6,460 nucleotides of DNA, taken from the NCBI GenBank assembly GCA_022701965.1, contig JAKONL010000178.1, positions 1 through 6,460 of the forward strand, in the 5' to 3' direction. The DNA is from Burkholderiaceae bacterium. Lineage in GTDB: Bacteria > Pseudomonadota > Gammaproteobacteria > Burkholderiales > Burkholderiaceae. This document shows, in pieces, positions 1 to 6,460 of this stretch (position 1 is its first letter; the number at the start of each line of letters is the position of its first letter). The position numbers and the translations under genes are program-made. The notes beneath the pieces were generated by a model. That model was not told where the DNA came from. It made no database searches and was given only the letters and a program-made list of their open reading frames with translations.

Positions 1-69
1 CGACTGCTTGAACCACTATTGCGTTGCAATATCAATTGCGCGAAATGCTTGTCGTCAACGCGAAATTCA

Positions 70-101
70 ATTCAGGCGGAATTTCCAATTCGCCGCCGAA
101 T
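70..101. repeat. Imperfect inverted repeat / possible hairpin
   Basis: The arms are ATTC-A-GGCG-GAATT and AATTC-GC-CGCC-GAAT around a three-base TCC loop, so 13 base pairs can form with one small bulge on each side. No T-run follows the right arm, so it is not a standard intrinsic terminator. It may still end transcription from a gene to the left, or serve as a protein-binding dyad. The pairing is seen directly; the role is open. Confidence 0.4.
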
Positions 102-201
102 AAATCGTTAGTTCTAGTTATCGTCGATTCCAATCCAGCATTCGCAGACATGCGGCGTCGGGAACCTGTTCTCGTTGCGACCGATTCGCATCATCTTTAA
201 T

Positions 202-240
202 AAACGATCATTTAATCTTAGAAACAATCGTTTCTAAATG
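202..240. promoter_or_regulatory. Nested palindromes, candidate operator
   Basis: The core, 218-237, is TTAGAAACAATCGTTTCTAA: a perfect 8-bp inverted repeat with a 4-base spacer. Two outer pairs surround or overlap it. AAACGAT (202-208) pairs with ATCGTTT (227-233), and CATTTA (209-214) pairs with TAAATG (235-240). The element lies about 235 bp before the chosen start of the AraC-type gene, in the most A+T-rich part of the window. Such dyads are typical of dimeric repressor sites. AraC-family proteins more often bind direct repeats, so another regulator may act here. Its function is inferred only from symmetry and position. Confidence 0.35.
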
Positions 241-345
241 GTTGTTTGATGTTTGGAATGCACCATTTCAATGCCCTTTCTGCAATCGATATCACTTCGC
301 TGTGAAATTAGTCCTCTGTTTTGTGAGTGAAATTGAGTACAAAAG

Positions 346-357
346 CTATCTCGATAG
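346..357. repeat. Short inverted repeat
   Basis: CTATC-TC-GATAG is a perfect 5-bp dyad with a 2-base centre, about 115 bp before the start of the AraC-type gene. It is short enough to arise by chance. I list it because it is one of several dyads in this A+T-rich leader. Confidence 0.2.
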
Positions 358-472
358 ACACAATCTCAGCGTCGCGTAGTACTCGTCGTGCTCTCGCGAC
401 CCTGTGCCTCGCATAACCCCCTGTTTTCATCCCAACTCCCGTCGTCGAATTCCATTTCATTCCGGACGTGCC

Positions 473-1489
473 ATGACTTCCGCTGCGACGAAACAGCCTA
501 TTGCCGATTCGGCCCACGTGGCGCCCCGCCGCCTGTTCCTCCAGTCGAAAAGCGTGGAGGAAACGCAGGCCTTCTTCCTGCGGTGCGGCGACCCGATCCG
601 TGTCGCGTTCAGGAGCGAAAAACAATTCGATTTCGAGACGATGGCCGTCGAATGCGACGGCGTGTCGCTCGCGATCGCCAATTCGCGTCTGGGTATGGAA
701 ATCGCGCTCGAAAGCCCGCCGGACTGCTATTCGATGCTGCTTCCGAGTTCGGGAGCGCTGGCCTTCGAGAAGGGCAAGACCGACTCGGTGGAGAGCAGGA
801 CCGACACCGGCGTGGTCGTGGATTCGAGCGATGTCAGGGTGGCGAGGTTCGGGCCGCGCTGCGGCTGGCAGCGCATGGCGATCAGCAGCAGGCAGCTCCA
901 TGAGCACATCACGCTGCTGACCGAGCAGCCGGTCCGGGAGCGCGTGAAGTTCAAGCCGCACTTCGATACGCAGTCGGGCATCGCGCGAACGATGTTCGCC
1001 GTCAGCCAGGCCATCATCGGCGGCACCCGCGGCGCGGCGCCGCTGCTGTCGGCCCCGACGGCGATGGCCAGCCTCCGCGACGCCGTGCTGGCGATGTTCG
1101 TCGAGGGCCTGCCGCACAACTATTCGGACCATCTCGGGCACCGCGTCGCCGTGCCCGCGCCCCGGAACGTCAGGCACGCCATCGATTTCATGCACGCGAA
1201 CATCGCGAAGCCGCTCCGGCTCGAGGACATCGCGCGCGCGGCGCATGCCAGCCCGCGTTCGCTGCAGCTGGCCTTCCGGAATTTCCGCGGTTCGACGCCG
1301 ATGGAATACCTGCGGCGCCTGCGGCTGGACGGAGCGCACAACGACCTGCTGCACTGCGAACCCGGCACCCGCGTCGCCGACGTCGCCTACCGCTGGGGTT
1401 TCGCACACCACGGGATGTTCTCCGCGAACTACGCGAAGGCATTCGGGGAACGGCCTTCGGCCACCCTGCGGCGCGGCGCGCAGCGCTAG
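473..1489 (+). CDS. AraC-family transcriptional regulator
   Basis: A 338-residue DNA-binding regulator. Residues about 20-190 resemble the N-terminal sensing/dimerisation domain of the AraC_binding_2 type. Residues 231-335 form the AraC/XylS double helix-turn-helix: the first runs through LRLEDIARAAHASPRSLQLA (from 248), the second from RVADVAYRWGF (300-310) into the family signature ending KAFGERPS (322-329). ATG 473 is chosen because a weak GGA lies 6 bases upstream (464-466). The in-frame GTG at 404 would add 23 residues, unlike a domain, from a low-G+C leader. The gene converges with fliE, their stops only 25 bp apart, so it is not in the flagellar operon. Its ligand and targets cannot be read from sequence. 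The first 360 bases are somewhat less G+C-rich (about 62%) than the flagellar genes. Family call is firm; a flagellar role would be a guess. Confidence 0.92.
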   Translation: MTSAATKQPIADSAHVAPRRLFLQSKSVEETQAFFLRCGDPIRVAFRSEKQFDFETMAVECDGVSLAIANSRLGMEIALESPPDCYSMLLPSSGALAFEKGKTDSVESRTDTGVVVDSSDVRVARFGPRCGWQRMAISSRQLHEHITLLTEQPVRERVKFKPHFDTQSGIARTMFAVSQAIIGGTRGAAPLLSAPTAMASLRDAVLAMFVEGLPHNYSDHLGHRVAVPAPRNVRHAIDFMHANIAKPLRLEDIARAAHASPRSLQLAFRNFRGSTPMEYLRRLRLDGAHNDLLHCEPGTRVADVAYRWGFAHHGMFSANYAKAFGERPSATLRRGAQR

Positions 1490-1514
1490 CCCGGAGGCGC
1501 CGCCGCGCCGGCGT

Positions 1515-1820
1515 TCACACCTGCATGTTCATGATGTCGGTGTAGGCCTGCACCATGCGGTTGCGCACGTGCATCGTGGCCTGGAAGCCGATCTGCGCCT
1601 TCTGGATCGCGACCATCGTCTGCTCCAGGCTCACGTTCGGGTTTTCCAGCTGCACCTCGCGCTGCAGCGCGGTGGCTTCGTTCTGCGAGGCGCTGACGGC
1701 TTTCAGCGCGCCGGACAGCGCGCCCGCGAAGCCGGTATCGGCCACCGCTCCGGCGCCGCGCGCCGTGCCCGGCAAGGGGGAGGTGAGGGGTGAGGTGACG
1801 GGTGCGAGGCGGAGATCCAT
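1515..1820 (-). CDS. fliE: Flagellar hook-basal body complex protein FliE
   Basis: A 101-residue protein, close to the usual FliE length. FliE is a small periplasmic protein exported early by the flagellar type III system; it joins the MS ring to the proximal rod. The diagnostic C-terminal half is intact: NPNVSLEQTMVAIQKAQIGF (60-79), then VRNRMVQAYTDIMNMQV to the end. The N-terminal third is Ala/Gly/Pro-rich and variable, as in the family, with a small TSPL-TSPL duplication at residues 9-16. The start at 1820 (MDLRLAPV) is chosen because a longer reading to 1943 would add 41 Arg-rich residues and run across the fliF start. No strong Shine-Dalgarno sequence is seen. The gene is transcribed away from fliF, so it needs its own promoter in 1821-1925 or beyond; a GCCGATAA box lies 62 bases upstream. 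Confidence 0.95.
   Translation of the reverse strand: MDLRLAPVTSPLTSPLPGTARGAGAVADTGFAGALSGALKAVSASQNEATALQREVQLENPNVSLEQTMVAIQKAQIGFQATMHVRNRMVQAYTDIMNMQV
1773..1796 (-). repeat. 12-bp imperfect tandem repeat in fliE (TSPL-TSPL)
   Basis: Two adjacent 12-base units match at 9 of 12 positions and encode Thr-Ser-Pro-Leu twice, at residues 9-16 of FliE. This is the variable N-terminal region of the protein, where small duplications are easily tolerated. Confidence 0.4.
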
Positions 1821-1925
1821 GCCGGGAATGCTAGGTCGCGCCGGGGTTTCCGATCGTCGGGAATGACGGGCAAAGCAGCGCCTTATCGGCCTTATGCGGA
1901 TGGACCGGACTCGAATAATCCACGC
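1821..1925. promoter_or_regulatory. fliE/fliF divergent intergenic region
   Basis: These 105 bp must carry control signals for both fliE (leftward) and the fliFGHI operon (rightward), unless transcripts enter from beyond. The segment includes a short direct repeat on the + strand, CCTTAT at 1881-1886 and again at 1890-1895, which overlaps a sigma-28-like -10 box for the - strand. I found no complete sigma-70 or sigma-54 promoter on either strand and no clear FlhDC-box match by eye. Confidence 0.6.
1883..1890 (-). promoter_or_regulatory. Candidate sigma-28 (FliA) -10 element for fliE
   Basis: The - strand reads GCCGATAA, an exact match to the FliA -10 consensus, 62 bases upstream of the fliE ATG and pointing at it. 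FliA promoters pair this with TAAA about 15 bases upstream. The corresponding position (1906-1909) reads TCCG instead, so this is only a half-match. Basal-body genes such as fliE are usually driven by an earlier class of promoter, which also argues for caution. Confidence 0.3.
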
Positions 1926-3728
1926 ATGTCCGCCGTTGCCCAACTACCCGCCGCCGCCCTCGTCGTTCCCACCGCCGCGCCGTGGTCGGGCCGGCTCGCC
2001 GTCATGGACCGCGGCCAGCGCATGAAGCTCGCCATCGGTGCGGCCGTGCTGGTGGCGGTGGCCGTCGCGGCGATCGTGATGGGCCGGCAGCCCGACTGGC
2101 GCGTGCTCTACGCCAACCTGGGCGACAAGGACGGCGGCGCCGTCATCGCCCAGCTCGCGACGATGAACGTCCCCTACAAGTATGCGGAGGGCGGCGGCGC
2201 GGTGATGGTGCCGGCCGACAAGGTGCACGACGTGCGCCTGAAGCTCGCTTCCCAGGGCCTGCCCAAGGGCTCGGTCGCCGGCTTCGAGCTGATGGAGAAC
2301 AACCGCTTCGGCATGACGCAGTTCCAGGAGAAGCTGAGCTTCCAGCGCGGCCTCGAAGGCGAGCTGACGCGTTCGATCCAGGCGCTGGGCTCGGTGCAGA
2401 GCGCGCGCGTGCACCTGGCGCTGCCGCAGCAGAACGGCTTCTTCCGCGAGCAGCAGAAGCCGTCGGCCTCGGTCCTGCTGAGTCTCTACCCGGGGCGAAC
2501 GCTGGAGCGCAGCCAGATCGCCGGCATCGTGCACCTGGTCGCCTCCAGCGTGCCCGAGCTCGCGCCGGGCGCCGTGAGCGTCCTGGACGACAGCGGCAAG
2601 CTGCTGTCGAACACCGGCGACGCCGCGGGCACGGCCGGCGCGGTCGACGGCCAGCAGCTCGCCTACGTGCAGCAGCTCGAGCAGCAGTACACGCGCCGCA
2701 TCCTCGACATCCTGGAGCCGGTGGTCGGCCGCCAGAACGTCAAGGCCCAGGTGACGGCCGACGTCGACTTCTCGCAGACCGAGGCGACGTCCGAAGAGCA
2801 CAAGCCCAACCTCTCGGCCGAAGCCAGCGCCGTGCGCAGCCAGCAGACCGTGGAGACCACCGGCGCGGCGGCCGGCGGTGCGGCCGCGGCGACCGGCGTG
2901 CCCGGCGCCACGTCCAACCAGCCGCCCGGCGCGTCGACCGCGCCCATCAACGGCGCCGCCGCGCCGCTCGCGCCGACCGCTGCCGCACCGGGCGCCGCGA
3001 CGGCCGGCGCCAAGCCGCCGGGCAAGCGCGAATCGACCACCAACTACGAGGTCGACAAGACCGTGAAGACCACGCGCGGTGCGGTCGGCCAGGTGCGCCG
3101 GCTGAGCGCGGCGGTGGTGGTCAACTACCAGAACGTGGCCGACGCGCAAGGCAAGCCCGGCGCGACGCCGACCGCGCTGTCGGCGCAGCAGATCGAGCAG
3201 ATGACCGCGCTGATCCGCGAGACCATCGGCTTCAGCAAGGAGCGCGGCGACTCGGTCAACCTGATGAACACGCCGTTCCTGGTGCCGGTGGACAACGTGG
3301 TCGAGGTGCCGTTGTGGAAGCGCCCCGAACTGCTGGACCTGGCGCGCAGCTTCGCCTGGCCGCTCGGCCTCACGCTGCTGGGCCTGATCGTGCTGTTCGG
3401 CATGGTGCGCCCCGGCATCAAGGCGATGCGCCTGGCGGCGCCGCCGCCGGTGCCCGCCACGGCGGTGGCCGCGCTCGACGCCCCGGGCAGCAACCTCGAC
3501 GCGCTGCTGTCCGAAGAGCCGCAGCGCCCGGCGCTTGGGTCGCCGCAGCAGGAGGCGACGGCGCTGCCGGGACCGTCGCAGGAGTCGCTGCAGCAGCAGC
3601 AACAGTCCCAGGTCGTGCCCGAGCAGGCGCGGCTCGAAGGCGCGCGCCAGATGGCGCGACAGAACCCGGTCGCGGTCGCCAACATCGTCAAGAGCTGGGT
3701 CAACGGCGACGCCGCGGCGAGCGCCTGA
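1926..3728 (+). CDS. fliF: Flagellar MS-ring protein FliF
   Basis: A 600-residue inner-membrane protein that forms the MS ring, the platform on which rotor, rod and export gate assemble. The order is typical: cytoplasmic start, first membrane helix at about 35-53, YscJ/FliF ring-building domains (conserved [14 protein letters not shown] from 170), the RBM3 domain split by an Ala/Pro/Gly-rich stretch (313-368) and resuming at NYEVDKT (373-379), second membrane helix at 476-494 ([19 protein letters not shown]), then a cytoplasmic tail. The last part, 568-600 ([17 protein letters not shown] within it), is the FliG-binding motif. A QQQQQ run lies at 556-560. The start at ATG 1926 gives MSAVAQLP; an in-frame ATG at 1863 would add 21 residues encoded by the shared divergent region, so it is less likely. 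Neither has a clear ribosome-binding site. First gene of the operon; fliG starts 24 bp after its stop. Confidence 0.96.
   Translation: MSAVAQLPAAALVVPTAAPWSGRLAVMDRGQRMKLAIGAAVLVAVAVAAIVMGRQPDWRVLYANLGDKDGGAVIAQLATMNVPYKYAEGGGAVMVPADKVHDVRLKLASQGLPKGSVAGFELMENNRFGMTQFQEKLSFQRGLEGELTRSIQALGSVQSARVHLALPQQNGFFREQQKPSASVLLSLYPGRTLERSQIAGIVHLVASSVPELAPGAVSVLDDSGKLLSNTGDAAGTAGAVDGQQLAYVQQLEQQYTRRILDILEPVVGRQNVKAQVTADVDFSQTEATSEEHKPNLSAEASAVRSQQTVETTGAAAGGAAAATGVPGATSNQPPGASTAPINGAAAPLAPTAAAPGAATAGAKPPGKRESTTNYEVDKTVKTTRGAVGQVRRLSAAVVVNYQNVADAQGKPGATPTALSAQQIEQMTALIRETIGFSKERGDSVNLMNTPFLVPVDNVVEVPLWKRPELLDLARSFAWPLGLTLLGLIVLFGMVRPGIKAMRLAAPPPVPATAVAALDAPGSNLDALLSEEPQRPALGSPQQEATALPGPSQESLQQQQQSQVVPEQARLEGARQMARQNPVAVANIVKSWVNGDAAASA
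2862..3029 (+). repeat. Low-complexity Ala/Pro/Gly-rich coding segment in fliF
   Basis: This stretch encodes FliF residues 313-368, almost entirely Ala, Gly, Pro and Thr, with the recognisable [11 protein letters not shown] inside. It interrupts the RBM3 domain at the insertion that forms the periplasmic beta-collar in known MS rings. Linkers here are common and vary in length between species. It is in frame and shows no sign of being a separate element. Confidence 0.55.
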
Positions 3729-3752
3729 CGGCACGAACGGAACCGAGAAGCC

Positions 3753-4748
3753 ATGGACGACCAGGGACTCAACGACGCGGCGATCCTGCTGATGTCGCTC
3801 GGCGAGGAGGAGGCCGGGCAGGTGCTGCGGCACCTGTCGCCGCGCGAGGTGCAGAAGCTCGGCGAGACGATCGCCAAGACGCGCGCGGTGTCGCGCGAGC
3901 GCCTGGGCGAGGTGGCCGACCGCTTCGTCACCTCGACCGCCGGGCAGAGCCTGTTCGCGGCCGATACCGGCGACTACGTGCGCGCCGTGATGCAGCACGC
4001 GCTCGGCCACGAGAAGGCGACGATCATCGTCGACCGCATCCTCAACACCGCCGACCTCACCGGCATCGAGAACCTCAAGTGGATGGATGCGCCGTCGGTG
4101 GCGGAGGTGCTCAAGGTCGAGCATCCGCAGATCGTCGCGGCGATCCTGGTGCACCTGGAACCCGAGCACGCGTCCGCCATCCTGGTGAAGCTGCCCGACG
4201 CGCAGCGCGCCGAGGTGCTGCTGCGCGTGGCCACGCTCGAGGGCATCCAGCCGGCCGCGCTGGAAGACTTGAACGAGGTGATGTCGCGTGTGCTGGCCGG
4301 CGGCGGCAAGATCAGGAAGGCCTCGCTCGGCGGCGCCAAGACCGCGGCCGGGATGATCAACATGCTCGGCGCGGGCATCGACACGCAGGCGCTCGACGCC
4401 ATCCGCATGCACAGCGACGAGCTCGCGCAGCAGATCGCCGACCTGATGTTCGTCTTCGACGACGTGATGAAGCTCGACGACAAGTCCCTGCAGCTGGTGC
4501 TCAAGGAGGTCGCCTCCGAGACGCTGATCGTCGCGCTCAAGGGCGCGGCGCCGCCGCTGCGCGACAAGTTCCTGGCAAACATGTCCTCGCGCGCGGCCGA
4601 GTCGCTGCGCGAAGACCTCGAATCGCGCGGCCCGATGCGGCTGTCGGAGGTCGAGGCGCAGCAGAAGGAGATCCTGAAGGCGCTGCGCCGCCTGGCCGAC
4701 GAAGGCCAGATCGTCCTCGGAGGCGGCAGCGATGGCGGCTTCGTCTAG
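3753..4748 (+). CDS. fliG: Flagellar motor switch protein FliG
   Basis: A 331-residue cytoplasmic rotor protein, the standard FliG length. The N-terminal domain (about 1-100) docks on the FliF tail, the middle domain (about 105-190) and its EHPQ motif (123-126) bind FliM, and the C-terminal domain (about 200-325) meets the stator. The charged residues used for torque in enteric FliG are all present, one position earlier than E. coli numbering: K263, R280, E287, D288 and R296. The first acidic residue of the usual DD pair is Glu here, which keeps the charge. The ATG at 3753 follows a purine-rich GAGAAG (3744-3749) and gives the normal start [13 protein letters not shown]. It lies 24 bp after fliF and its last 17 bases overlap fliH, so it is probably co-transcribed and coupled with both. 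Confidence 0.97.
   Translation: MDDQGLNDAAILLMSLGEEEAGQVLRHLSPREVQKLGETIAKTRAVSRERLGEVADRFVTSTAGQSLFAADTGDYVRAVMQHALGHEKATIIVDRILNTADLTGIENLKWMDAPSVAEVLKVEHPQIVAAILVHLEPEHASAILVKLPDAQRAEVLLRVATLEGIQPAALEDLNEVMSRVLAGGGKIRKASLGGAKTAAGMINMLGAGIDTQALDAIRMHSDELAQQIADLMFVFDDVMKLDDKSLQLVLKEVASETLIVALKGAAPPLRDKFLANMSSRAAESLREDLESRGPMRLSEVEAQQKEILKALRRLADEGQIVLGGGSDGGFV
4719..4723 (+). promoter_or_regulatory. Ribosome binding site for fliH
   Basis: GGAGG ends 8 bases before ATG 4732 and lies inside the 3' end of fliG. It supports that start over the in-frame ATG at 4753, and hence the 17-base overlap between the two genes. Confidence 0.7.
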
Positions 4749-5448
4749 ACCGATGCGCGGCGCGTTCATCCCGAGCGAGGACATCGCCGGCTACTCGGCC
4801 TGGCAGTTCGGCAACGTCGACCCCAACGCCGTGCTCGGCGAGCCGGGCGGCGGCACGACCGACCCCGAGGCGCTGGAAGAGGCGCATGCCCGCGGCGTGG
4901 CCGAGGGCCATGCGGCCGGGCGGGAGGAGGCCTTCCGCGAGGCGCAGGCGCAGATGGAGGCGTACTTCGCCACGCACGGCCAGGACACCGCGCGCCAGCT
5001 CGCCGCGCTGCTCGCCGCCGCCGAGACCGGACTCGCCAGCGCGCAGCAGGACATCGCGCGCGGCACGCTGGAGATCGCCTGCGCGCTGGCGCGCCAGGTG
5101 CTGCGCCGCGAGATGGCGCTCGACCCGCAGGCGCTGGTGCCGGTGGTGCGCGAGGCCATCGGCATGCTGCGCGCCGACGGCCGGAGCGCCAGCGTGCGCC
5201 TCGCGCCGGCGGACTTCGATTCGCTCGACAGCCACCTGCGCGCCGAGTTCGCGGGCCAGGCGGTCGCCGTGGTGGCCGATGCCGCCATCGCCCCGGGCGA
5301 CTGCCGCATCGAGTCGGCCGGCGCGGTGGTCGATGGCGGCATGGCCACGCGCTGGTCGCGTGCCGTCGCGAGCCTGGGCCTGTCGATGCCCTGGCACGAA
5401 GCCGCGACCGGCGCGACGGACAACGCGGTGGATGACCATGCCGCCTGA
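4732..5448 (+). CDS. fliH: Flagellar assembly protein FliH (ATPase regulator/stator)
   Basis: A 238-residue cytoplasmic protein, near the E. coli FliH length of about 235. FliH dimers bind the FliI ATPase, restrain its activity and tether it to the export gate and C ring. The N-terminal segment holds [16 protein letters not shown] (12-27); aromatic residues near the FliH N-terminus are known to contact FlhA/FliN, and W24 could serve this. Next comes the family's hallmark glycine repeat, with small residues every fourth position: A51, G55, G59, G63, A67, A71. A helical region and the FliH/YscL C-terminal domain (about 110-230) follow. Sequence conservation is low in this family, so the call rests on the repeat, length and position between fliG and fliI. 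The start is fixed by GGAGG at 4719-4723. Confidence 0.93.
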   Translation: MAASSRPMRGAFIPSEDIAGYSAWQFGNVDPNAVLGEPGGGTTDPEALEEAHARGVAEGHAAGREEAFREAQAQMEAYFATHGQDTARQLAALLAAAETGLASAQQDIARGTLEIACALARQVLRREMALDPQALVPVVREAIGMLRADGRSASVRLAPADFDSLDSHLRAEFAGQAVAVVADAAIAPGDCRIESAGAVVDGGMATRWSRAVASLGLSMPWHEAATGATDNAVDDHAA

Positions 5449-6460
5449 AGTCCAGGCCTGGCAGCGCTTCATGTCCGATGCGGTCGCGCGCGTCGGACAG
5501 GCGCCGGGGCTCGAGGTCCACGGCACGCTCACGCGCCTGGCCGGGCTGGTGCTCGAGGCCACCGGCATCCGCGCGCCGGTCGGCTCGCAGTGCCTGGTGC
5601 GCATGGGCGCGCAGCCGCCGGTGCTGGCCGAGGTGGTGGGCTTCTCCAGCGACCGTGCGTTCCTGATGCCGGCCGGCGACGTGCACGGCCTGTCGAGCGG
5701 CGCGAGCGTGGTCCCGGCCGCGCCCTACGTGCCGGTGCCGCGCCTGGGCGAGCCGGAGCGCGAGGTGTCGATGCGCATCGGCGCGCTGCGCCTGCCGCTC
5801 GGACCGGGCCTGCTCGGCCGCGTGGTCGATCCGCAAGGCCGCCCGATGGACCACCAGGGCCCCGTGCGCGACGTGACCGCCGAGCCGCTGGACCGCAGCC
5901 CGATCAACGCGATGGACCGCGATCCGGTGCGCGAGCCGCTGGACACCGGCGTGCGCGCCATCAACGCGCTGCTGACCGTCGGGCGCGGCCAGCGCATCGG
6001 CCTGTTCGCCGGCTCGGGCGTGGGCAAGAGCGTGCTGCTCGGGATGATGGCGCGCTACACCGAGGCCGACGTCATCGTGGTCGGGCTGATCGGCGAGCGC
6101 GGGCGCGAGGTCAAGGAATTCATCGAGGACATCCTCGGCGAGGAAGGGCGCCGGCGCTCGGTCGTCGTCGCCGCGCCGGCCGATGCGCCGCCGCTCCTGC
6201 GCATGCAGGGCGCGGCCTACGCCACGGCCATCGCCGAGCACTTCCGCGACCAGGGCCGGCACGTGCTGCTGCTCATGGACTCGCTCACGCGCTATGCGAT
6301 GGCGCAGCGCGAGATCGCCCTGGCCATCGGCGAGCCGCCGGCCACCAAGGGCTATCCGCCGTCGTGCTTCGCCAAGCTGCCGCAGCTGGTGGAGCGCAGC
6401 GGCAACGGCCTTAACGGCGTCGGCTCGATCACCGCCTTCTACACCGTGCTCTCCGAAGGC
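5438..6460 (+). CDS. fliI: Flagellum-specific ATP synthase FliI (3' end outside the window)
   Basis: The hexameric ATPase that helps unload chaperones and deliver subunits to the flagellar type III export gate. 341 residues are visible and the frame is open to the window edge; the full protein is usually about 440-470 residues. Seen in order: an N-terminal beta-barrel region ([20 protein letters not shown]), the Walker A loop AGSGVGKS (191-198, K197), the catalytic glutamate in [11 protein letters not shown] (E220), Walker B LLLMD (277-281) with [13 protein letters not shown] after it, and [16 protein letters not shown], typical of flagellar/type III ATPases rather than F1. K197 and E220 keep the spacing of Salmonella K188 and E211. 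Two nearby ATGs compete: 5432 (overlap with fliH 17 bases) and 5438 (overlap 11). I chose 5438 because GGTGG at 5427-5431 lies 6 bases before it. Last gene of the visible operon; fliJ would be expected next. Confidence 0.96.
   Translation, partial: MPPEVQAWQRFMSDAVARVGQAPGLEVHGTLTRLAGLVLEATGIRAPVGSQCLVRMGAQPPVLAEVVGFSSDRAFLMPAGDVHGLSSGASVVPAAPYVPVPRLGEPEREVSMRIGALRLPLGPGLLGRVVDPQGRPMDHQGPVRDVTAEPLDRSPINAMDRDPVREPLDTGVRAINALLTVGRGQRIGLFAGSGVGKSVLLGMMARYTEADVIVVGLIGERGREVKEFIEDILGEEGRRRSVVVAAPADAPPLLRMQGAAYATAIAEHFRDQGRHVLLLMDSLTRYAMAQREIALAIGEPPATKGYPPSCFAKLPQLVERSGNGLNGVGSITAFYTVLSEG

Larger units (their letters stand above)
1..472. other. A+T-rich intergenic region upstream of the araC-type gene
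   Basis: I see no supportable gene on either strand here. Positions 1-360 are about 42% G+C by hand count, with a minimum near 30% at 181-240, whereas the genes in this window run at about 62-70%. The stretch holds several inverted repeats, listed separately, so it looks regulatory rather than decayed coding sequence. I searched for a sigma-70 promoter for the following gene and found no convincing -35/-10 pair. I also found no GG-N10-GC sigma-54 element. Whatever gene lies to the left begins or ends outside the window. The low G+C could mark a long regulatory region or a horizontally acquired segment; the sequence alone does not decide. Confidence 0.7.

Noticed and set aside
308..1411. 367-residue open frame on the - strand opposite the AraC-type gene
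   Set aside because: The + strand reading has a clear double helix-turn-helix; the - strand product is Arg-rich and unrecognisable.
1497..1514. Terminator between the AraC-type gene and fliE
   Set aside because: CGCCG (1498-1502) and CGGCG (1509-1513) can pair, but the stem is only 5 bp, the gap is all G+C, and there is no T-run on either strand.
1866..1890. Sigma-54 promoter on the - strand
   Set aside because: The GG and GC pair nearest a TTGC is spaced by 9 rather than 10 bases, and the other GG-N10-GC pair lacks the TTGC context.
1878..1908. REP-like palindromic element in the fliE/fliF gap
   Set aside because: CGCCTTATCGGCCTTATGCGG looks superficially like enteric REP sequences but lacks the two long complementary arms.
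1863..1925. 21-residue N-terminal extension of FliF from ATG 1863
   Set aside because: The added residues are polar and unlike a FliF start, and the bases fall in the region that should hold promoters. It cannot be fully excluded because neither start has a good ribosome-binding site.
1821..1943. 41-residue N-terminal extension of fliE
   Set aside because: It is Arg-rich, unlike any FliE start, and would overlap the fliF start on the other strand.
3591..3605. CAG repeat in fliF as a phase-variable microsatellite
   Set aside because: Only five Gln codons, one of them CAA. Three-base units keep the frame, so slippage would not switch the gene on or off.
1944..4784. 946-residue open frame on the - strand across fliF and fliG
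   Set aside because: It is antisense to two well-recognised genes, its translation is Arg/His/Leu-rich with no domain I recognise, and such long shadows are expected in high-G+C genes with strong third-position bias.
4766..6262. 498-residue open frame on the - strand across fliH and fliI
   Set aside because: It is the antisense shadow of fliH and fliI, with Arg/Ala/Pro-rich low-complexity translation and no recognisable domain.

Overview
The window is a flagellar basal-body/export gene block from a high-GC Pseudomonadota bacterium. The genes run at about 62-70% G+C by spot hand counts. FliF carries the stretch around [15 protein letters not shown] (from about residue 169) and FliE ends in YTDIMNMQV. 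To my recollection both read most like Betaproteobacteria (Burkholderiales), although a high-GC gammaproteobacterium such as a xanthomonad cannot be excluded without a database search. fliE stands divergent from fliF, as in enteric bacteria, rather than heading a collinear fliEFGHIJ operon.

Layout. Positions 1-472 hold no gene I can support; positions 1-360 are strikingly A+T-rich (about 42% G+C) and contain several inverted repeats. An AraC-family regulator follows on the + strand (473-1489). It converges with fliE on the - strand (1515-1820). A 105-bp divergent region (1821-1925) separates fliE from the + strand operon fliF (1926-3728), fliG (3753-4748), fliH (4732-5448) and fliI (from about 5438, cut by the window end). 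The fliG/fliH and fliH/fliI pairs overlap, which points to translational coupling.

How the genes work together. FliF builds the MS ring in the inner membrane. FliE sits on it at the base of the rod. FliG binds the cytoplasmic tail of FliF and forms the torque-receiving and switching part of the rotor. FliH and FliI form the peripheral ATPase complex that feeds rod, hook and filament subunits to the type III export gate. All visible key residues are intact: the FliG EHPQ motif and charged torque residues, the FliI P-loop and catalytic Glu, the FliH glycine repeat, and the FliF C-terminal FliG-binding tail. The locus therefore looks functional.

I do not see a new biological system here. The points most worth a second look are the A+T-rich, dyad-bearing region ahead of the AraC-type gene, the unexplained link between that regulator and the flagellar block, and an exact GCCGATAA (sigma-28 type -10) in the fliE/fliF divergent region that lacks a matching -35.
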